A DNA stretch of 64,000 nt from the NCBI GenBank assembly GCA_903821605.1, contig CAIJLZ010000007.1, positions 124,001 to 188,000 of the forward strand. The letters run 5' to 3'. Each line of letters opens with the position of its first letter. Positions within the stretch are counted from its first letter, which is position 1. This document shows, in pieces, positions 25,708 to 35,289 of this stretch. Below the pieces are notes generated by a model. It searched no databases, was not told the DNA's origin, and saw nothing but the letters and a program-made list of their open reading frames with translations. Source of the DNA: an uncultured Sphingomonadales bacterium (lineage in GTDB: Bacteria > Pseudomonadota > Alphaproteobacteria > Sphingomonadales > Sphingomonadaceae). The position numbers were made by a program, and so were the translations under genes.

Positions 25708-26181
25708 CTATTCGCAGAAGCTGGCGTCGATGGTCAGCTCGTGGGGCGCGATGGTCACCACCTGTATAGGCACCATGAAACGCTTGCCATCCGGTCGTTC
25801 GACTTCGACGACATCGCTGGCACCAAAATTCTCAACCGCGACACAGGTGCCAACCGGTGCCCCTGCGTCATTGCGACAGGGTAAGCCGATCAGGTCGGTA
25901 AAATAATATTCACCCTCACCCAAGGGCGGCAGGGCATTGCGCGGGACGGTCAATTCGGCACCGCGTAGCGCTTCCGCGCCATTGCGGTCCGAGACCTCCG
26001 CAAAGCGGGCGATGGCTCCGTTCGAGCCATCGCGCAGCGCCTTGAGCGTCAACCGGCCATTGCTGAACCGGCCATGTGATCGCAGGCTTTCCAAGCTGTC
26101 CGTGAACAGCTTGAGTCGGACTTCGCCCGCCACGCCATGCGCGCCGATGACGACCGCGAGGGTGACGGGCTTGTCTTGCAA
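25708..26181 (-). CDS. rimM: Ribosome maturation factor RimM
   Basis: 157 residues. 16S rRNA processing factor that binds S19 in the 30S head. N-terminal RimM beta-barrel (VTLAVVIGAHGVAGEVRLKLFTD) and C-terminal PRC-barrel (EGEYYFTDLIGLPC, DVVEVERPDGKRFMVPI). It starts 2 nt after the rpsP stop. trmD and rplS, which usually follow, are absent: rnpB lies there on the opposite strand. Confidence 0.95.
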   Translation of the reverse strand: MQDKPVTLAVVIGAHGVAGEVRLKLFTDSLESLRSHGRFSNGRLTLKALRDGSNGAIARFAEVSDRNGAEALRGAELTVPRNALPPLGEGEYYFTDLIGLPCRNDAGAPVGTCVAVENFGASDVVEVERPDGKRFMVPIQVVTIAPHELTIDASFCE

Positions 26182-26183
26182 GA

Positions 26184-26660
26184 TCAGCCTTCCGCTGATT
26201 CTTCAGCGGCAGCTTCTTCAGCCGGGGCTTCAGCAGCCGGGGCTTCTTCAGCAGCAACTTCTTCAACCGCAGCTTCTTCGACAGCCGGTGCGGCCGCAGC
26301 AGCCTTGGCGGCTTCTTCTGCTTCAGCCAGCTTCGCGGCCTTTTCTTCAGCGCGTTCCTTGGCCTTTTCGCCCGGTTCGGCCTTCTTCGGGTTGGCGCGG
26401 ACAGCGCGTTCCTTGATACCTGCGGTATCGAGGAAACGGGCAACGCGGTCGGTCGGCTGCGCGCCGACGCTCAGCCAATGCTTGATCCGGTCACCGTTCA
26501 GCACGACGCGGTTGGCGTCGTCCTTGGCGAGCATCGGGTTGTAGGTGCCGACCTTCTCAATGAAATTGCCGTCACGCGGGGCGCGGGCATCGGCCACGAC
26601 GACGCGATAATAGGGACGCTTCTTGGAGCCGCCGCGCGACAGACGAATGGAAACAGCCAT
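26184..26660 (-). CDS. rpsP: Ribosomal protein S16 with Ala/Glu-rich C-terminal extension
   Basis: 158 residues; residues 1-82 are the S16 fold ([24 protein letters not shown]). The rest is a Lys/Glu-rich helix ([22 protein letters not shown]) and then an Ala/Glu/Pro low-complexity tail encoded by a degenerate GCTTCTTCAGC-type DNA repeat. Extended S16 is known in alphaproteobacteria, but this tail nearly doubles the protein. Between ffh and rimM. Confidence 0.96.
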   Translation of the reverse strand: MAVSIRLSRGGSKKRPYYRVVVADARAPRDGNFIEKVGTYNPMLAKDDANRVVLNGDRIKHWLSVGAQPTDRVARFLDTAGIKERAVRANPKKAEPGEKAKERAEEKAAKLAEAEEAAKAAAAAPAVEEAAVEEVAAEEAPAAEAPAEEAAAEESAEG

Positions 26661-26704
26661 GACTTAACTTCCTTTCTGATTGATCTCTTGATCAGTGGTT
26701 CTGG

Positions 26705-28162
26705 TTACTTCTTTAAAAACTTGTCGAAACCCGGGGGCATGTTGAACGGAGCGCCACCGGCACCGGGCATGCCGCCCATACCGCCGCCCATGCCGCCAAG
26801 CAGGCCGCCAAGGCCACCCTTGCCGCCCCCGCCGAGCATGCCGGCCAGCCCCTTCAGGCCGCCCATTTTCTTGATCTTCTTCATCGCTGTGGACATCTCC
26901 TGGTGCATCTTCAGGAGCTTGTTCACGTCCTGCACGGTCGTGCCGGAGCCTTTGGCGATGCGAATCTTGCGCTTGGCATTGATCAGTTCGGGTTTTACCC
27001 GTTCCTTCGGGGTCATCGAACCGACCATCGCTTCCATGCGGATCAGGGTCTTGTCGCCGATCCCGCTCTGCGACATTGCCGCTTGTGCCTTTTTCAGGCC
27101 CGGCAGCATCCCAGCGAGCGCACCAAGGCCGCCCATACGGCGCATTTGCGCCAACTGGTTGCGCAGGTCGTTCATGTCGAACTGGCCCTTGGCCATTTTC
27201 GCCGCCAGCGCCTCGGCCTCATCGGCCTGGATCGTCTCTGCGGCGCGTTCGACCAGCGAGACCACGTCGCCCATGCCAAGGATACGGCCAGCGACGCGCT
27301 GCGGGTGGAAGGCTTCAAGCCCATCGAGCTTTTCGCCGGTGCCGACGAACTTGATCGGCTGGCCGGTGACGGCACGCATCGACAGGGCGGCACCCCCACG
27401 GGCATCGCCGTCCATCCGGGTCAGCACCACACCGGTCAGCTTGACCTGTTCGCTGAACGACTTGGCGACGTTGACCGCATCCTGACCGGTCAGGCTGTCG
27501 ACAACGAGCAAGGTTTCGGCCGGGTCGGATACTTTTGCGACGGCCTGCATCTCGGCCATCAGTGCCTGATCGACATGGAGGCGACCGGCGGTGTCGAGCA
27601 TCAGCACGTCAAAGCCCTGAAGCTTGGCAGCTTGAAGGGCGCGCCGCGCGATATCGACCGGCTGCTGGCCCGCAATGATCGGCAGGGTCGCGACATCAAT
27701 CTGCTGACCAAGCACCGCAAGCTGTTCCTGCGCGGCGGGCCGGTTGACGTCGAGCGACGCCATCAAGACCTTTTTGCGCTCTTTTTCCGTCAGGCGCTTG
27801 GCGATCTTGGCGGTTGTCGTGGTTTTACCCGAGCCTTGCAGACCGACCATCATGATGATTGCGGGCGGGGCAGTGTTGAGGTTCAGTTCAGCAGTTTCCG
27901 CGCCGAGCATGTCGACCAGCGCGTCATGGACGATTTTGACGACCTGCTGGCCCGGCGTAACCGACTTGAGCACCGTATGGCCAACAGCCACTTCGGTAGC
28001 CTTATCGACAAATTCACGGGCGACGGGAAGGGCAACATCGGCTTCAAGCAGCGCAACGCGCACTTCGCGCATCGCGGCACGGACATCATCTTCCGAAAGC
28101 GCGCCACGACCGCGCAGCCGGTCAAAGACCCCGCTTAGCCGATCGGACAGACTGTCAAACAT
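26705..28162 (-). CDS. ffh: Signal recognition particle protein
   Basis: 485 residues: N domain (from MFDSLSDRLSG), GTPase G domain (P-loop GLQGSGKTTTTAKIA, DVNRPAAQEQL, LDTAGRLHVD, LTRMDGDARGG) and Met-rich M domain ending in a Gly/Met tail (about 450-485). It binds 4.5S RNA and signal sequences for membrane targeting. Start MFDSL lies 8 nt after AGAGG; a longer in-frame ORF is ignored. Leads the ffh-rpsP-rimM cluster. Confidence 0.96.
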   Translation of the reverse strand: MFDSLSDRLSGVFDRLRGRGALSEDDVRAAMREVRVALLEADVALPVAREFVDKATEVAVGHTVLKSVTPGQQVVKIVHDALVDMLGAETAELNLNTAPPAIIMMVGLQGSGKTTTTAKIAKRLTEKERKKVLMASLDVNRPAAQEQLAVLGQQIDVATLPIIAGQQPVDIARRALQAAKLQGFDVLMLDTAGRLHVDQALMAEMQAVAKVSDPAETLLVVDSLTGQDAVNVAKSFSEQVKLTGVVLTRMDGDARGGAALSMRAVTGQPIKFVGTGEKLDGLEAFHPQRVAGRILGMGDVVSLVERAAETIQADEAEALAAKMAKGQFDMNDLRNQLAQMRRMGGLGALAGMLPGLKKAQAAMSQSGIGDKTLIRMEAMVGSMTPKERVKPELINAKRKIRIAKGSGTTVQDVNKLLKMHQEMSTAMKKIKKMGGLKGLAGMLGGGGKGGLGGLLGGMGGGMGGMPGAGGAPFNMPPGFDKFLKK

Positions 28163-28333
28163 GTGCGCCTCTTGCTTCGAGTGACGCCAGCAAACAGACC
28201 GATTCGTTCCAAACGAAAAAGCGCCGACGGGCGAAAACTCGCCGGTCAGCGGGTGCACTTGGCACGAATCTGGTCATTCCCTGACGGAAATTCGAGCTTT
28301 CCCTATCCGATCAAGCGCAATTCAACAAGCCGC

Positions 28334-28828
28334 TTATTTGCGGCGGCCGAAATCAACGCTCACGACATTGGAGCCGTCTTCGACCGGTGTGGCGATCGGC
28401 CCTGCCCCATCGGGCGCGTCATTCTCGGCGTGTTCGATGGCCTGCTCGTCATTTTCGTCGAGATCGACATGGAATTGGAGCGCGAAATTCACGGCAGGGT
28501 CGACAAAGGACGAGATGGCCGAGAAGGGGATCACCAGACGACAGGCCTGTTGATTGAAGCTCAGGCCCACTTCGAAACCCTGTTCATCGACCTTGAGATC
28601 CCAGAAGCGGTTCTGGATCACGATTGTCATCTCGTCGGGGAATCGCTGGGTCAAATGGGTCGGAATATCGACCCCCGCAGCATGGGTCTTGAAGGTGATG
28701 TAGAAATGATGTTCGCCGACAAGCCCATGGCGCTCGACTTCGCCCAGCACGCGGCCCACCACGGCGCGCAGCGCATCCTGCACGATTTCATCATAGGGAA
28801 TCAGGCTGTCGATCGTGTCTTCGGTCAT
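28334..28828 (-). CDS. sspB: SspB-alpha family ClpXP adaptor
   Basis: 164 residues. Alpha-type SspB (DUF1321) that tethers ssrA-tagged and other substrates to ClpXP. The SspB fold spans about 1-125 (MTIVIQNRFWDLKVDEQGFEVGLSFN). An acidic linker leads to the C-terminal VVSVDFGRRK, which fits the short ClpX-binding tail of SspB proteins. It lies alone between ffh and the petABC operon. Confidence 0.88.
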   Translation of the reverse strand: MTEDTIDSLIPYDEIVQDALRAVVGRVLGEVERHGLVGEHHFYITFKTHAAGVDIPTHLTQRFPDEMTIVIQNRFWDLKVDEQGFEVGLSFNQQACRLVIPFSAISSFVDPAVNFALQFHVDLDENDEQAIEHAENDAPDGAGPIATPVEDGSNVVSVDFGRRK

Positions 28829-28929
28829 GAGCGTCTAGGTGGACGCGCTTTGCGGACGGGTCAAGCCGATTTGGACGCTTTTTGATGCGATGATGATGGC
28901 ATGGGGAACGGTGTGTTCCCAAAAGTTGA

Positions 28930-28959
28930 GGGCCGCCGCACCTTGCGATGCGACGGCCC
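28930..28959 (-). terminator. Terminator of the petABC operon
   Basis: GGGCCGCCGCA (28930-28940) pairs with TGCGACGGCCC (28949-28959) with one mismatch. On the minus strand TCAACTTTTGGG follows. It is 26 nt after the petC stop. Confidence 0.8.
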
Positions 28960-28985
28960 ATTCCCCCCTATGATCAGGTTAGAGC

Positions 28986-29831
28986 TCAGTGCTTCTTATC
29001 GGCCCAGATGCTCTTGTAGGACATGAACGCCAGACCGGTGGCCATCAGCAGGAAGATCAACACACCCAGACCGGTGCGATGACGATTTTCAAGCTTTGGC
29101 TCTGCCGCCCAGGTCAGGAACGCCGCAACGTCTTTTGACATCTGGTCGACGGTTGGCTTCGGGTTGCCGTCCGCATAGGTCACCTGACCATCGGATGTCA
29201 GCGGCTGCGGCATCGCGAGGTTCAGCGTGGCGAAATACGGGTTGTAGTGAAGGCCGTTCGGGGTCTTGGCTTCCGGGAACTGCTTGAGCAGTTCAGCCGG
29301 CTGAGCCTCATAGCCCGACAGCAGCGAGTAGAGATAGGCCGGGCCTTCGTGACGTGCCTTGGCAATCAGCGACAGATCAGGCGGCAGTGCGTTGTTGTTC
29401 GCAGCGCGCGCAGCCACATCGTTCGGATAGGGGCCAGCGATCTTGTCGGTCGGCAGCGCCTTACGTGTCGCGGCTTCGCCCGTGGCCGGGTCGATCGAGG
29501 CGATCTGGTTGGGCCAGTCGGCAGCGATCTTCTTAACAGCACCTTCGGAATAGCCAATCTGCTGCAAGTCGCGGAAGGCGACCTGAGCGAGGCCGTGGCA
29601 GGCCGAGCAGACTTCCTTGTAGACTTGGAAGCCGCGCTGCAACTGCGCACGATCATATTTGCCGAGCGGACCCTCGAACGAGAATTCCACTTCCTTCGGA
29701 TGCTTGTGGAACAACGATTCTGCCGTCGCGGCAGGCGGTTCCGAGATATAGGCCGTGCCACCAAGCACGGCCGAGACAAGGAGCCAGCCGGAGAAGAACA
29801 GGCCCACGATGGCGGCGATCAGACGTACCAT
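28986..29831 (-). CDS. petC: Cytochrome c1 of the bc1 complex
   Basis: 281 residues. The membrane-anchored haem subunit of complex III. An N-terminal hydrophobic segment (about 5-25) serves as export signal, the haem site is Cys75-Ser-Ala-Cys78-His79, the axial Met is probably in TLNLAMPQPL, and the C-terminal anchor is GLGVLIFLLMATGLAFMSYKSIW. Last gene of petA-petB-petC, 17 nt after petB. Confidence 0.95.
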   Translation of the reverse strand: MVRLIAAIVGLFFSGWLLVSAVLGGTAYISEPPAATAESLFHKHPKEVEFSFEGPLGKYDRAQLQRGFQVYKEVCSACHGLAQVAFRDLQQIGYSEGAVKKIAADWPNQIASIDPATGEAATRKALPTDKIAGPYPNDVAARAANNNALPPDLSLIAKARHEGPAYLYSLLSGYEAQPAELLKQFPEAKTPNGLHYNPYFATLNLAMPQPLTSDGQVTYADGNPKPTVDQMSKDVAAFLTWAAEPKLENRHRTGLGVLIFLLMATGLAFMSYKSIWADKKH

Positions 29832-29848
29832 TTTTCCAATCTCCTCGA

Positions 29849-31105
29849 TTAGGCCTGCTTCGCCAGGACCGCTTCGGTGATCGAGGCAGGCAGCGGGGCT
29901 GGCTTCTCAATCTTCGAAATGATCGGCAAAATGATCAGGAAGTGCGCGAAATAATAGGCCGCGGCCACCTGGCTGATCATGACAAAGGGTTCGGCCGCCG
30001 GGGCACCGCCACAATAGCCAAGGATCAGCACGTCCACGCACAGCACCCAAAAGAACTGGCGGAACAAGGGGCGATAATGGCCCGAACGGACCGGCGAATT
30101 ATCCAGCCATGGCAGGAAGAACAGCAACAGGATCGACGCGAACATCGCGATGACGCCGAGCAGCTTCGCCGGGATGAACAGGAAGTCGACGGTGAAGGCG
30201 CGCAGGATCGCGTAGAATGGCCAGAAATACCATTCAGGGACGATATGCGCCGGCGTCGACATCGGGTTCGCGGGGATATAATTGTCCGGGTGGCCGAGAT
30301 AGTTCGGCGCGAAGAACAGCAAAATGGCGAACACGATCAGGAACACGCCCAATCCGAAGCCATCCTTGGCGGTGTAATAAGGGTGGAACGGCACGGTGTC
30401 CTGTTCCGACTTCACTTCCACGCCGGTCGGGTTCGACGAGCCGGGGATGTGCAGCGCCCAGATGTGCAGGATGATGACCCCCGCAATCACGAACGGCAGC
30501 AGATAGTGGAGCGAGAAGAAGCGGTTCAGCGCGGCATTATCGGGGGCAAAGCCACCGAGCAGCCACGTCTGGATCGGCTCACCCACTAGCGGGATCGCAC
30601 CGAACAGACCGGTGATCACCTTGGCGCCCCAGAAGCTCATCTGACCCCAAGGCAAGACATAGCCCATGAAGGCCGTGGCCATCATCAGTAGGAAGATCAC
30701 AAGCCCCAGCAGCCACACCATTTCGCGCGGCGCCTTGTAGGAGCCGTAGAACAGGCCACGGAAAATATGGAGGTAAACGACGATGAAGAACATCGACGCC
30801 CCGTTGGCATGAGCATAACGCAGCAGCCAACCCGAGTTCACATCGCGCATGATATGCTCGACCGAATCGAACGCGATCGCGCCGTTGGCCGCAAAATGCA
30901 TGGCGAGGATGATGCCGGTGATGATCTGGATGCCAAGCGCGGCGCCCGAAAGCACGCCGAAGTTCCAGAAATAGTTGAGGTTGCGCGGGACAGGATAGCC
31001 CGCACCAACCGCGTTGAACACGAAACGCGGGAGCGGCAAGCGGCTATCCAGCCACTGCATCACCGGGTTTTGCGGCTTATATTCTTTAGCCCAGGGGAAG
31101 CTCAT
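29849..31105 (-). CDS. petB: Cytochrome b of the bc1 complex
   Basis: 418 residues, a full-length alphaproteobacterial cytochrome b. It carries haems bL and bH and the Qo/Qi sites. Visible motifs: [16 protein letters not shown] with one pair of haem ligands, the Qo-site stretch [17 protein letters not shown], and [18 protein letters not shown] containing PEWY. Eight membrane helices. It starts 11 nt after petA. Confidence 0.96.
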   Translation of the reverse strand: MSFPWAKEYKPQNPVMQWLDSRLPLPRFVFNAVGAGYPVPRNLNYFWNFGVLSGAALGIQIITGIILAMHFAANGAIAFDSVEHIMRDVNSGWLLRYAHANGASMFFIVVYLHIFRGLFYGSYKAPREMVWLLGLVIFLLMMATAFMGYVLPWGQMSFWGAKVITGLFGAIPLVGEPIQTWLLGGFAPDNAALNRFFSLHYLLPFVIAGVIILHIWALHIPGSSNPTGVEVKSEQDTVPFHPYYTAKDGFGLGVFLIVFAILLFFAPNYLGHPDNYIPANPMSTPAHIVPEWYFWPFYAILRAFTVDFLFIPAKLLGVIAMFASILLLFFLPWLDNSPVRSGHYRPLFRQFFWVLCVDVLILGYCGGAPAAEPFVMISQVAAAYYFAHFLIILPIISKIEKPAPLPASITEAVLAKQA

Positions 31106-31116
31106 GATCGTTTACC

Positions 31117-31683
31117 TCAACCAATCTGGACGACAGTGTCGGATTTGAACACATATTCCGGCACCTCGAGGTTTTTCGGGGCCGGACCTTTGCGGATCCG
31201 GGCAGCGGTGTCGTAGAACGAGCCGTGGCACGGGCAGAAATAACCGCCAAACTCGCCTTTCACCTCGCCCTCGCCGGCGCCAAGCGGCACGCAACCGAGA
31301 TGGGTGCAAACACCCTTGGTGATCAGCCAGTTCTTCTTGCCCTCTTTCGTCCGCTGTTCCAGCGTTTCCGGATCACGCAGTGAGGAGGCATCCACCTTCT
31401 CGGCTGCGGCGATTTCTTCCGGCGTCAGGTTGCGGATGAACACGGGCTGCTTGCGCCACATGGTCTTGATCGCCTGACCAGCCTGAATCGCCGAGATGTC
31501 GACCTCAATCGAGGCCAATGCGAGCACGTCTGCGCTCGGGTTCATCTGGTTGACCAGCGGGATCAGGATAGTGCCGGCACCTACGCCGGCGAAACTCACG
31601 GCGGCGATATTGATGAAGTCGCGGCGACGCACGCCTGCTTCACTGATGTCGCCATTTTCTGCACTTGGTTCTAGCGTTGCCAT
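31117..31683 (-). CDS. petA: Ubiquinol-cytochrome c reductase Rieske iron-sulfur subunit
   Basis: 188 residues. A Tat-type N-terminus (RRRDFINIAAVSFAGVGAG, 19-37) forms the membrane anchor. Cluster ligands are in CTHLGC (126-131) and CPCHGS (150-155). Start MATLEPS is chosen because a GAGGG lies upstream and the N-terminus matches the family; a longer ORF reaches 31890. First gene of petABC, divergent from trmL across 209 nt that must hold both promoters. Confidence 0.96.
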   Translation of the reverse strand: MATLEPSAENGDISEAGVRRRDFINIAAVSFAGVGAGTILIPLVNQMNPSADVLALASIEVDISAIQAGQAIKTMWRKQPVFIRNLTPEEIAAAEKVDASSLRDPETLEQRTKEGKKNWLITKGVCTHLGCVPLGAGEGEVKGEFGGYFCPCHGSFYDTAARIRKGPAPKNLEVPEYVFKSDTVVQIG

Positions 31684-31892
31684 CAAAACGGCCCTCGGTT
31701 CGTCAAGAATATCGACCTGCTGAACGAAGCGAATGAGGCGAACAGAAATGTAGCCGCAAACCCCCGAACATGCTCCCGCACCCCAAGATATCCCCGGTGC
31801 AGTTGGCAGGGCTGATAGCCCTAGATGCAACGATTGCCAATAGTTTTTCAGCCCCTTGAGTACGAGGCCAAAACCGGCCAAAGCAGCCACCT

Positions 31893-32342
31893 ATGCGACT
31901 AGCGGTGTATCAACCTGAGATTCCGGGCAATCTGGGCGCGCTTTTGCGCCTGTCGGCGTGCCTCAATGTGGGCGTCGACATTATCGAACCATGCGGATTC
32001 CCGTTTTCGGACAAGGCGCTGCGCCGCTCCGCCATGGATTATATCCACGCGGTTTCCTATGATCGCCATGCCGATTGGGCGGCGTTCCGCGCGGCCCGGC
32101 CCGGTCGGCTGGTATTGATGACGACGCGCGGCGCGGAGTCGCTGTACGACACCAGCTTTGCACCCGATGACATTTTGTTGATGGGTTCGGAGAGCTCCGG
32201 CGTGCCGGATGCGGTTCATGCCGCAGCCGATTTGCGCATCCGTATCCCGATCCGGACCGATTGTCGGTCGCTGAATATTTCTGTGGCTGCCGGCGTCGCG
32301 CTGGCGGAGGCCCTGCGCCAGACGAGAGGATTCCCATGCTGA
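31893..32342 (+). CDS. trmL: tRNA (cytidine/uridine-34 2'-O)-methyltransferase
   Basis: 149-residue minimal SPOUT methyltransferase that modifies the wobble base of leucine tRNAs. It starts MRLAVYQPEIPGNLGALLRL and has the SAM-knot motifs LLMGSESSGVP and IPIRTDCRSLNISVAAGVAL. Its 3' end overlaps hemF by 7 nt. Divergent from petABC. Confidence 0.92.
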   Translation: MRLAVYQPEIPGNLGALLRLSACLNVGVDIIEPCGFPFSDKALRRSAMDYIHAVSYDRHADWAAFRAARPGRLVLMTTRGAESLYDTSFAPDDILLMGSESSGVPDAVHAAADLRIRIPIRTDCRSLNISVAAGVALAEALRQTRGFPC

Positions 32343-33178
32343 CACTTGATGCCCAACAACAGGCCGCCCGTACCTGGTTTGAATCCTTGCGTGACCGTAT
32401 TTGCGCTGCATTCGAGGCTATCGAGCGCGATATGGGATCAGACGCCAGCTTCTCCTTCACCCCGTGGAATCGCGACAATGATCCGGAGGCCAAGGGCGGC
32501 GGCGGCGTGCAGGGCCTGATGAAGGGTAAGATCTTCGAAAAGGTCGGGGTCAATGTCTCGACCGTCGGGGGCGAGTTCGCACCGGAGTTCGCCAAGAGCA
32601 TCCATGGTGCGGGCGAAAATCCGCAATTTTTCGCGACCGGCATCAGTCTGGTCGCCCACATGGCCAATCCGCATGTGCCGGCCGTCCACATGAACACCCG
32701 TTTTCTCTGCACGACGAAGCGTTGGTTCGGTGGTGGGGCGGATCTCAACCCGCCCATTCCCTATGGCGATGATACGGCGGATTTCCATGCCCGGTTGCAG
32801 ACCGCTTGCGACGCCCATGATCCGGCGCATTATCCGCGTTTCAAGGACTGGGCCGATGAATATTTCTATATTCCCCATCGCCAGTGCCATCGTGGCGTGG
32901 GTGGCATTTTCTATGATCATCTCGATGGTGATTATGATGCGAATTTCGCTTTCACCCGTGATGTGGGTGAGGCTTTTCTCGATATTTTCCCGCAATTGGT
33001 GCGGCGGCGGATGGCGATGCCCTTCACGGCTGCAGACAAGCACCAGCAACTGGTTTGGCGCGGACGTTATGCCGAGTTCAACCTGGTCTATGATCGCGGC
33101 ACGCTTTTCGGCTTGAAGACGGGCGGCAATATCGAGGCGATCTTGATGAGCCTACCGCCCGAAGTGGTCTGGGAGTAA
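32336..33178 (+). CDS. hemF: Coproporphyrinogen III oxidase, aerobic
   Basis: 280 residues. Oxygen-dependent decarboxylation of coproporphyrinogen III to protoporphyrinogen IX. Signatures: GGGGVQGLMKGKIFEKVGVN, HMNTRFL, WFGGGADLNP, KDWADEYFYIPHR, FNLVYDRGTLFGLKTGGNIEAILMSLPP. The start is supported by GAGAGGA 5 nt before ATG and overlaps trmL by 7 nt. It supplies haem for, among others, the bc1 complex encoded nearby. Confidence 0.96.
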   Translation: MLTLDAQQQAARTWFESLRDRICAAFEAIERDMGSDASFSFTPWNRDNDPEAKGGGGVQGLMKGKIFEKVGVNVSTVGGEFAPEFAKSIHGAGENPQFFATGISLVAHMANPHVPAVHMNTRFLCTTKRWFGGGADLNPPIPYGDDTADFHARLQTACDAHDPAHYPRFKDWADEYFYIPHRQCHRGVGGIFYDHLDGDYDANFAFTRDVGEAFLDIFPQLVRRRMAMPFTAADKHQQLVWRGRYAEFNLVYDRGTLFGLKTGGNIEAILMSLPPEVVWE

Positions 33179-33182
33179 GCGA

Positions 33183-33779
33183 TTGACACTTCAGCCTGTC
33201 CTGCCCGGCGAACTGGCTGCGGTGGTCACCTATCTTGAAATGCGCAGCCGCCCGCGCCCGCAGCCGATTGAGACCGTGCCGTTCCGGCTCCAGCGCTGGA
33301 ACAACCCCGAGCGTGAGCGCTACCGCACGTTATTTCGGCGGATTGGTGCGCCTTGGCTCTGGTGTTCCCGGCTGATGATGGCGGACGAAGCCCTCGACGC
33401 GATCATCTGCGATCCGGCGAACGAGATTTACGCGCTGGTTGATCTGCGCGGGATCGAGGTCGGGATACTGGAACTGGACTTCCGGGTGTCGGGTCGCTGT
33501 GAATTGGCCTTTTTTGGGCTGATCCCCGATCTGACCGGCAAGGGATTGGGCCGCTGGTTGATGCAGCAGGCGTTGATCATGGCGTGGCGCAAGGGCGTGG
33601 AACTGGTCCATGTCCATAGCTGCACGCTCGATCACCCAGCGGCCATCGGCTTTTACCTGCGCGCGGGCTTTATCCCTGTCCGGTTTGCGGTCGAGACCTT
33701 TGCTGATCCCCGACTGATTGGGGTGCTCCCCGAGGATTGCGCGCCTCAGATCCCGTTGGTGCGGCCCGACAGCCGCTGA
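33183..33779 (+). CDS. GNAT family N-acetyltransferase
   Basis: 198 residues. Acetyl-CoA motif GLIPDLTGKGLGRWLMQQAL and C-terminal HVHSCTLDHPAAIGFYLRAGF are clear. The target is unknown. The TTG start is 4 nt after hemF; no ATG occurs before residue 20, which would cut the fold, so TTG is likely. Its last 34 nt overlap the 3' end of the convergent membrane protein gene. Confidence 0.85.
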   Translation: MTLQPVLPGELAAVVTYLEMRSRPRPQPIETVPFRLQRWNNPERERYRTLFRRIGAPWLWCSRLMMADEALDAIICDPANEIYALVDLRGIEVGILELDFRVSGRCELAFFGLIPDLTGKGLGRWLMQQALIMAWRKGVELVHVHSCTLDHPAAIGFYLRAGFIPVRFAVETFADPRLIGVLPEDCAPQIPLVRPDSR

Positions 33780-34525
33780 TAGATGCTGGCCATGACGATC
33801 GAAAAGGCGGCGAAGAAGCTCGACGCATAAAGTGCGATCAATAGCCGTAGCAGCGTTTCGCCCAGCGCCGGATTGCCAATCAGCCGCCCGAAGATCAACA
33901 GCGTGGAACCCAGTACGGCGGTCAGGGTGAACAACAGGAAAAGATAGACGGTTGATGCCGCCAGCATGATCAAGGCGATCCGCCATGCATGGCCGCGCAC
34001 CAGTCGAAGCGCGCGTCTGACGGCGCTGATGGCGCTTTCATCCGGCCCGCGGCTGACCAGGGCGCTGCTGACCAAGGCGAGACGCGCGCCGATATAGAGC
34101 GAGAAGGGTAGGCCGAAGACCATCGCTTGCACCACGGCTGCTTCGGGCGTGCTTGTCAGCACCACCATGAGCAGGATGCCCAATATCGTCAGGCCGATGA
34201 TCAGGGCCACCATGGATGCCAGCATCACCAGGCACAGGGGTAGAATGTGGCGCAGCGCACATCCCATCGCCTCGCCGACGCTCATCCCCGGAAACAGGCG
34301 CAACGCTGACAAGGCCAGTGCGCCGATGCCTGCGAGCATCGATGTCGGCACAAGCCACCACATCCAATCGCCCGGCGGCAGTTGGCCATTTTGCGCCATC
34401 GGCGGGATCATGGCGCCAAGCAGCAAGACCGACAGGCCAAGCGTGCTGAACGCGACCGGCAGGATCAGGCGATATTCGCGGCGGATGAAGGAGACGGAGT
34501 CTTCAAACGCGGGGTTGAGATCCAT
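33746..34525 (-). CDS. Multi-pass membrane protein of unknown function
   Basis: About 259 residues with about six hydrophobic helices ([59 protein letters not shown] and others). The arrangement resembles the membrane domain found with glycerophosphodiesterase-like proteins, but I see no catalytic motif. Start MDLNPAF follows AGAGG closely. Convergent with, and overlapping, the GNAT gene; divergent from lipB across 67 nt. Confidence 0.75.
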   Translation of the reverse strand: MDLNPAFEDSVSFIRREYRLILPVAFSTLGLSVLLLGAMIPPMAQNGQLPPGDWMWWLVPTSMLAGIGALALSALRLFPGMSVGEAMGCALRHILPLCLVMLASMVALIIGLTILGILLMVVLTSTPEAAVVQAMVFGLPFSLYIGARLALVSSALVSRGPDESAISAVRRALRLVRGHAWRIALIMLAASTVYLFLLFTLTAVLGSTLLIFGRLIGNPALGETLLRLLIALYASSFFAAFSIVMASIYQRLSGRTNGI

Positions 34526-34592
34526 GCACCTCTTTCCTTCTTGGCCTGTCAAAAGCTTGCCTTTATCGAGCGGCTGTCCTTATAGCCTGCGC

Positions 34593-35258
34593 ATGATCCA
34601 AGGCCATCCCGAAATTGAATGGCGCGTGTCGCCGGGGCAAATGCCCTATGAAACGGCACTGGCGGAGATGGAAGCGCGTGCCGCCGCAATCCGCGATGGA
34701 ACTGCGCGCGAGTTGATCTGGTTGCTTGAACATCCGCCACTGTACACGGCCGGGACCAGCGCCAGTCCTGCGGAACTACTCGAACCGGAACGCTTTCCCG
34801 TGTTCGTCGCCGGGCGCGGCGGCAAATATACCTATCATGGGCCGGGCCAGCGGATCGTCTATATCCTGCTCGATCTCGAAAAACGTGGCAAGGATGTGCG
34901 CCGCTTTGTGCACTCGGTCGAATCTTGGGTGATTGATGTGCTGGACCACTTCGGCATTGCTTCCTTCCGCGCGGCTGGCCGGGTGGGGATCTGGACGACC
35001 CAAGGTGGGCAAGAGGCCAAGATCGGTGCGATCGGTGTCCGGGTCCGCCGTTGGGTCAGCTTCCATGGCTTGGCGCTCAACGTGCATCCTGACCTGTCGC
35101 ATTTTGGCGGCATCGTGCCGTGCGGGCTACCGGAATATGCGGTGACCAGCATGGCCGAACTGGGCCTTGATCCAGGGATAGAGCCAGTGGACCGGGCATT
35201 TGCGGCGACGGCCCCGAACTTTCTCGCAAGGCTTGAGCAGCCGTGCGGCTGCGCGTAA
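34593..35258 (+). CDS. lipB: Octanoyltransferase
   Basis: 221 residues. LipB moves octanoyl from acyl-carrier protein to lipoyl domains, before LipA. Signatures: [13 protein letters not shown], the Lys in [14 protein letters not shown] and the nucleophile Cys in [16 protein letters not shown]. The start is placed at [11 protein letters not shown], where family similarity begins; a longer ORF extends into the neighbouring antisense gene. Confidence 0.95.
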   Translation: MIQGHPEIEWRVSPGQMPYETALAEMEARAAAIRDGTARELIWLLEHPPLYTAGTSASPAELLEPERFPVFVAGRGGKYTYHGPGQRIVYILLDLEKRGKDVRRFVHSVESWVIDVLDHFGIASFRAAGRVGIWTTQGGQEAKIGAIGVRVRRWVSFHGLALNVHPDLSHFGGIVPCGLPEYAVTSMAELGLDPGIEPVDRAFAATAPNFLARLEQPCGCA

Positions 35259-35289
35259 ACTCGATCGCATTGAGGGAGCCTGTTCGACC

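Noticed and set aside
26903-28138. 411-codon plus-strand ORF
   Set aside because: Antisense to ffh, which is complete.
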